Shown: piece after piece, positions 59,829-64,000 of the stretch
How the letters are laid out: every line of letters starts with the position of its first letter
Numbering within the stretch: position 1 is the stretch's first letter
From: Clostridiales bacterium
GTDB lineage: Bacteria > Bacillota > Clostridia > Lachnospirales > Lachnospiraceae
Assembly: GCA_021201535.1 (NCBI GenBank)
Contig: JAJQEU010000008.1
Span: 1-64,000, forward strand
Direction of reading: 5' to 3'
Length of the DNA: 64,000 bases
Position numbers and translations under genes: made by a program
The notes under the pieces: model-generated
What the model saw: the letters and a program-made list of their open reading frames with translations, nothing else
What the model was told of the DNA's origin: nothing
Databases searched by the model: none

Positions 59829-60524
59829 ATGTCAGTACAAATTAAAATCTGCGGTCTGAGCCGTCCGGAGGATATCCGGGCCGTCAACGACCTGAAACCG
59901 GATTATGCCGGATTTGTCTTTTATAAAAAAAGTAAACGGAATATCCGCTTTATAACAGCCCGGGAGCTGCTTCGACTCCTGGATCCGCAGATCAGATCCG
60001 TCGCGGTCTGCGTGAGTCCGACCATGGAATTTATTCATGAACTATCCGGATTCGGTTTTGACCGGATTCAGATTCACGGTGAAATCACGCCGGAAATTCT
60101 GGATCAGATACAGACGTCGGTGTGGCAGGCGGTGAATTTAAAAAATATTCCGCACCCCGGCGGAACGTTTTCGGCGGGCCGACATGCAGCACCCGGCACG
60201 GTGCAGGCGGACGGGATCGGGGATCTCATCTGCCGTCATCCGAAGATCTGCGGCTATGTCATTGACGGCGCCGATTACGGCGGCGGAAAGACTTTCGGCT
60301 GGGAGAAGGAAAATGAGCTTGCATCATCGACGGCCGACGTGATCCGGGACGCCCTGCACGGGAAGCAGTTTATCCTGGCGGGCGGACTGAACGCTGAGAA
60401 TGTGCAGACCGGTATCCGCCTGTTCCGCCCCGACGTGGTGGACGTCAGCAGCGGTGTGGAGAAGGACAATCACAAGGACAGAGCTCTCATGAAGCAGTTT
60501 ATTAAAATGGCAAGAGAGCAGTAA
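59829..60524 (+). CDS. trpF: Phosphoribosylanthranilate isomerase
   Basis: A 231-residue barrel: MSVQIKICGLSRPEDIRAVN (catalytic Cys in KICGL), DYAGFVFYKKSKRNI, and late YVIDGADYGGGKTFGWE and ILAGGLNAENV. The catalytic Asp is in VIDGADYGG. An extra segment near 120-140 (GTFSAGRHAAPGTVQADG) makes it longer than the usual ~205 residues. A weak TGGAG site precedes ATG 59829. Confidence 0.94.
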   Translation: MSVQIKICGLSRPEDIRAVNDLKPDYAGFVFYKKSKRNIRFITARELLRLLDPQIRSVAVCVSPTMEFIHELSGFGFDRIQIHGEITPEILDQIQTSVWQAVNLKNIPHPGGTFSAGRHAAPGTVQADGIGDLICRHPKICGYVIDGADYGGGKTFGWEKENELASSTADVIRDALHGKQFILAGGLNAENVQTGIRLFRPDVVDVSSGVEKDNHKDRALMKQFIKMAREQ

Positions 60525-60540
60525 ATAAAAATGGAGAAGA

Positions 60541-60622
60541 ACAATGTTTTCAGCATGACCCCGCAGTAAATGCCCTCGCTTCGCCGGGACAGACCCCTGT
60601 GTGGTCGGGAAATGACATGTAA
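60541..60622 (+). repeat. ~82-bp repeat before trpB, relative of the T-box leader insert
   Basis: It begins ACAATGTTTTCAGCATGAC and includes TCGCTTCGCCGGGACAGA and GTGGTCGGGAAATGACA, matching 56591-56672 with about 75% identity. There is no T-box core or terminator here. Confidence 0.7.
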
Positions 60623-60668
60623 CGATATCTAAACCATAAATACATTGCAGTAGAAAGGTGAGAGTACG

Positions 60669-61859
60669 ATGAAAAATGAAAAAGCATATTACGGCGAATA
60701 CGGCGGACAGTTTGTCGCCGAATCCCTGATGTCTACACTGGAGGAGATCGACCGTGAGTTTGAGGCGGCGATCCGCGATCCTCAGTTTATGGCAGAGTAT
60801 CACTATTATCTGAAGCAGTATGTGGGCCGGGAGACGCCGCTCTACTATGCAGAGCGTCTCAGCGAAAAATACGGCACAAAGATTTATCTGAAACGGGAGG
60901 ATTTAAACCACACCGGCGCGCACAAGATTAACAATGTGCTCGGCCAGATCCTGCTGGCGCGGCGCATGGGCAAGAAAAAGATTATTGCCGAGACCGGCGC
61001 GGGGCAGCACGGCGTGGCGGCGGCGACCGGCGCGGCGCTGTTCGGCATGGAGTGTACGGTCTATATGGGACAGGAGGATGTGAAACGGCAGGCGCTGAAC
61101 GTGATGCGCATGGAGATGCTGGGCGCGAAGGTCGTATCTGTTGTGTCCGGCAGCAATACCTTAAAGGATGCGACGAACGAAGCGATCCGCACCTGGGCGA
61201 AGACGGCCGAGGATACCTTCTATATCATCGGTTCCGCGGTCGGCCCCTATCCCTATCCGAAGATGGTGAAGGAGTTTCAGTCGGTAATCAGCCGCGAGGC
61301 GAAGCGGCAGCACATCGAGGTCGAAGGCAGGCTGCCGGATGTCGTGATGGCCTGTGTCGGCGGCGGCTCCAATGCGATCGGTATGTTCGCGGATTTTATC
61401 GACGAGAAGGATGTGGAACTGATCGGCGTGGAGGCTGCCGGGAAGGGCATTGACACGAAGGAGCATGCGGCATCCATGGCCAGAGGCATCCCCGGCATCC
61501 TTCACGGAAGCCGTTCCTATCTGCTGCAGGATGAGGACGGAAATATCTGCCTGGCTCATTCCATCTCCGCCGGACTGGATTACCCGGGCGTCGGCCCGGA
61601 GCACGCGTATCTGCATGACACCGGCAGGGCGCAGTATGTACCGATCACGGACACGGAGGCGATGGACGCGCTGATGGAGCTGACGCAGATGGAGGGCATC
61701 ATCCCTGCGATCGAGAGTGCGCACGCCATGGCCTACGCGTTCAAAAAAGCGAAGGAGATGACCATGAATCAGTCCATGATCATCTGCCTGTCCGGACGGG
61801 GAGACAAAGATGTAAACACGATTTCCGACTATCTGGCCGGAAAGGGTTATCTGAATTAG
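60669..61859 (+). CDS. trpB: Tryptophan synthase beta chain
   Basis: A 396-residue PLP enzyme that joins indole and serine. It starts with [15 protein letters not shown] and has the PLP Lys in [15 protein letters not shown], then [11 protein letters not shown] and [15 protein letters not shown]. It is the TrpB1 form that pairs with TrpA, which follows 11 nt later. An AAAGGTGAG site precedes ATG 60669. Confidence 0.98.
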   Translation: MKNEKAYYGEYGGQFVAESLMSTLEEIDREFEAAIRDPQFMAEYHYYLKQYVGRETPLYYAERLSEKYGTKIYLKREDLNHTGAHKINNVLGQILLARRMGKKKIIAETGAGQHGVAAATGAALFGMECTVYMGQEDVKRQALNVMRMEMLGAKVVSVVSGSNTLKDATNEAIRTWAKTAEDTFYIIGSAVGPYPYPKMVKEFQSVISREAKRQHIEVEGRLPDVVMACVGGGSNAIGMFADFIDEKDVELIGVEAAGKGIDTKEHAASMARGIPGILHGSRSYLLQDEDGNICLAHSISAGLDYPGVGPEHAYLHDTGRAQYVPITDTEAMDALMELTQMEGIIPAIESAHAMAYAFKKAKEMTMNQSMIICLSGRGDKDVNTISDYLAGKGYLN

Positions 61860-61870
61860 GAGGAACCGTG

Positions 61871-62656
61871 ATGAACAGAATCGAAGCAAAATTAGCACAG
61901 TTAAAAGAAAAAAATGAGAAAGCATTTATCACCTATATCACCGCCGGACTTCCGGATCTGCCGCGCTGCGGACAGCTGATCCACACGCTGGAGGAGGCGG
62001 GACTGGACATTCTGGAACTGGGAGTTCCCTTTTCGGATCCGATTGCGGACGGCCCCGTCATCCAGGACGCATCCTATCGCTCCATCCAGAAGGGCACCAC
62101 ATTGAAAAAGACCTTTGATCTGGTCGAACAGGTGCGCGGGGAGGGCGTTGCCATGCCGATCGTTTTCATGATGTATTACAATACCATCACCTATTACGGC
62201 GTGGAGGCGTTCATCGCGAAATGCGCCGAGGTCGGTGTGGACGGACTGATCGTACCGGATCTCCCCATGGAGGAGCAGAGTACGGTGAAGGAGCTCCTCG
62301 GCGATCGCGATGAGACGATCCTGCTGCAGTTGGTGGCGCCGGTTTCCGCAAAACGGATTCCCCAGATTCTGGACGGCGCGCGGGGATTTGTCTACTGCGT
62401 TTCCGCCATGGGCGTCACTGGACAGAGCGGTCAGTATCACAGGGAAATCCTCTCCTATCTGCAGGATGTAAAGGATCAGTCGCCGATCCCGGTTATGATG
62501 GGATTCGGAATCACCTCCGCGGAGGATGTGGCTCCCATGCGTGAGATCATCGACGGCGCAATCGTCGGCTCACATTTTATCAAACTGATGGAGGCCAATG
62601 ATTACGACCTGAATGTCGCCGGGGAGTACGTATCGACATTTAAGAAAAATTTTTAG
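61871..62656 (+). CDS. trpA: Tryptophan synthase alpha chain
   Basis: A 261-residue barrel that cleaves indole-3-glycerol phosphate. It has FITYITAGLPDLP, LELGVPFSDPIADGPVIQ (catalytic Glu and Asp), GLIVPDLPMEEQ and MGFGITSAEDV, with the loop YCVSAMGVTGQ. ATG 61871 follows AGGAGG by 7 nt. The TAG stop lies in the first unit of a short tandem duplication. Confidence 0.97.
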   Translation: MNRIEAKLAQLKEKNEKAFITYITAGLPDLPRCGQLIHTLEEAGLDILELGVPFSDPIADGPVIQDASYRSIQKGTTLKKTFDLVEQVRGEGVAMPIVFMMYYNTITYYGVEAFIAKCAEVGVDGLIVPDLPMEEQSTVKELLGDRDETILLQLVAPVSAKRIPQILDGARGFVYCVSAMGVTGQSGQYHREILSYLQDVKDQSPIPVMMGFGITSAEDVAPMREIIDGAIVGSHFIKLMEANDYDLNVAGEYVSTFKKNF

Positions 62657-62708
62657 GGGTCAGACCCCATGAATTTTTTGTGAACTTTTTAGGAACAGAC
62701 CCCATGGA
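62650..62708 (+). repeat. Short tandem duplication at the trpA stop codon
   Basis: TTTTTAGGGGTCAGACCCCA at 62650 recurs as TTTTTAGGAACAGACCCCA at 62686, a ~36-bp period. The first copy holds the palindrome GGGGTCAGACCCC and the trpA TAG. Confidence 0.7.
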
Positions 62709-62794
62709 ACACAGATCCCGGAAGCAGACTGAGGAAATACTGACGCCCGGGATCGATTTCCAGAAAATCAAAAATGTTAATGGAGGGAATCATC

Positions 62795-63817
62795 TTGATA
62801 AAAGAAGCAATTATCAAAATCGTTTGTAAAGAGGATCTCACCTATGACGAAGCATACGCCGTCATGAACGAGATCATGAGCGGAGAGACCACGCAGACAC
62901 AGAACGCCGCTTTTCTGGCGGCTCTCTCCACCAAGAGCACCACAATGGAGACGCAGGATGAGATCGCGGGCTGCGCGGCGGCCATGCGGGATCACGCGCT
63001 GCCCATCGACGGCGGAGACATGGACACCTTTGAGATCGTCGGTACCGGCGGGGACGGCGCGCAGAGCTTCAATATTTCCACGACCGCTGCTTTTGTCGCG
63101 GCGGCGGGGGGCATGAAGGTCGCCAAGCACGGCAACCGGGCGGCGTCCTCCAAATCCGGAGCTACAGAGTGCCTGGAAGGGCTCGGCGTGAATGTGAACC
63201 AGGAGCCGGAGAAGTGTCTGGAACTGCTGGATAAAACGGGCTTCTGCTATTTCTTCGCGCAGAAATATCACGCATCCATGAAATACGTGGGCGCGATCCG
63301 AAAGGAGCTCGGTTTCCGCACAGTGTTTAATGTCCTCGGCCCACTGACGAATCCGATCCATCCGAAGCGTCAGCTGACGGGCGTGTATGACATCGCCCTT
63401 GTGGAGCCGATCGCCAGAGTTCTCTACAGCCTCGGAGTGCGAAACGGCATGATCGTTCACGGCAGAGAACGGCTGGATGAGATTTCCGCCTGCGGTCCGA
63501 CGTTCGTGTGTGAGTTCCGTGACGGCACGTATAAGACCTATGATATCTGCCCGGAGGACTTCGGCCTGACATCCTGCAAACCGGAGGATCTGCGCGGCGG
63601 TACCGGGGAGGAGAACGCCCGCATCACCCGTGCGGTCTTAAGCGGAATCGATCGCGGCCCGAAGCGGACGACAGTGCTGCTGAACGCGGGCGCCGCCCTC
63701 TATGTCGGAGAGAAGGCCGCGACGCTTGCGGACGGCGTCGCGCTGGCCGCGGAGCTGATCGACAGCGGCAAAGCGATGGAGACGCTGGAGAAGGTGATCG
63801 AGATTTCGAATCAATAA
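62795..63817 (+). CDS. trpD: Anthranilate phosphoribosyltransferase
   Basis: A 340-residue enzyme that joins anthranilate and PRPP. It has [18 protein letters not shown], then [42 protein letters not shown] and [15 protein letters not shown] 62795 is the likely start (GGAGGG 7 nt upstream); ATG 62774 is in frame but overlaps that site. It is the last gene of the trp run instead of following trpG, so the order is E-G-C-F-B-A-D. Confidence 0.95.
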   Translation: MIKEAIIKIVCKEDLTYDEAYAVMNEIMSGETTQTQNAAFLAALSTKSTTMETQDEIAGCAAAMRDHALPIDGGDMDTFEIVGTGGDGAQSFNISTTAAFVAAAGGMKVAKHGNRAASSKSGATECLEGLGVNVNQEPEKCLELLDKTGFCYFFAQKYHASMKYVGAIRKELGFRTVFNVLGPLTNPIHPKRQLTGVYDIALVEPIARVLYSLGVRNGMIVHGRERLDEISACGPTFVCEFRDGTYKTYDICPEDFGLTSCKPEDLRGGTGEENARITRAVLSGIDRGPKRTTVLLNAGAALYVGEKAATLADGVALAAELIDSGKAMETLEKVIEISNQ

Positions 63818-63929
63818 TATAAAATCTGTTTCATGAGTGCTTTTGAATTGACATTCGTAAAAGGCATATGCTATTGTCTTAGCAGAAGGATGACCTGCCG
63901 GACGCAAAAGGGAAAGGAGGAGACAGCTT

Positions 63930-64000
63930 GTGGGAATCTATTTAAATCCCGGATACACGGGTTTTGAGGAAATCAGAAGAGATGTTTATGTTGATAAAAC
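63930..64000 (+). CDS. AAA-ATPase-like protein (DUF1703-type), N-terminus only (cut by window end)
   Basis: GTG 63930, with AAAGGAGG about 9 nt upstream, opens a frame reading (M)GIYLNPGYTGFEEI, then VYVDK. This is the same start as the gene at 3806-5389 (MGMYLNCGNGAFRQI...VYIDK), so it is a second member of that family. The ATPase core lies outside the window. Confidence 0.8.
   Translation, partial: MGIYLNPGYTGFEEIRRDVYVDK

Noticed and set aside
60541-60622. Second T-box leader before trpB
   Set aside because: It shares only the ~82-bp middle part of the trp leader; the T-box core, specifier and terminator are missing.

Overview
The window looks like chromosomal DNA of a spore-forming Firmicute of the class Clostridia, most like Lachnospiraceae. 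This is inferred from gene content: GerW/YtfJ and YlbJ sporulation proteins, RemA next to gmk and rpoZ, a short HisG that needs HisZ, RecU, RqcH, a T-box tryptophan leader, and frequent AGGAGG ribosome sites with 4-nt ATGA gene overlaps. No rRNA, tRNA, CRISPR array or prophage was recognised.

Layout. 1-5.4 kb is decayed accessory DNA: the tail of a DUF4143 ATPase, an ABC exporter pseudogene split by an intact IS630-type element, an S26-like peptidase, and an AAA-ATPase/nuclease-like gene. 5.7-40.3 kb is mostly housekeeping: ruvA-ruvB, zapA with a U32 peptidase, a SEDS protein overlapping a penicillin-binding protein, NUDIX, DUF2953-gerW, rpmB, recG, a nitrilase-family gene, rqcH, yicC-remA-gmk-rpoZ-rimO-pgsA-rsmD-coaD, ylbJ, a broken M23 peptidase, RluA, recU, then hisZ-hisG-hisD-hisB-hisIE. 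41-53.3 kb is a catabolic region: TauE-like permease, three Gfo/Idh/MocA oxidoreductases, an AraC/GH39-like regulator, a GPH sugar transporter, two sugar isomerase-like TIM barrels, a DUF6379 protein and a ROK kinase. 53.7-56.1 kb holds larE and an AbiE toxin-antitoxin pair. 56.4-63.8 kb is a T-box controlled trp operon in the order E-G-C-F-B-A-D, and the window ends in another AAA-ATPase-like gene.

How the genes may work together. The 46-53.3 kb operon matches the parts list of gut bacterial C-glycoside deglycosylation systems: an importer, sugar-oxidising Gfo/Idh enzymes, a TIM-barrel/DUF6379 pair that would cleave the sugar-aglycone bond of the 3-keto glycoside, and a ROK kinase for the released sugar. 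Substrate and activity are inference.

The second theme is the intergenic DNA, which is full of short structured repeats: a ~165-bp element in two good copies whose differences keep base pairing, a 28-nt hairpin in five copies, a GGACAG-type hairpin in four copies, an ~82-bp element present inside the trp T-box leader and again before trpB, and tandem duplications that begin at or next to the stop codons of rimO, hisZ and trpA.
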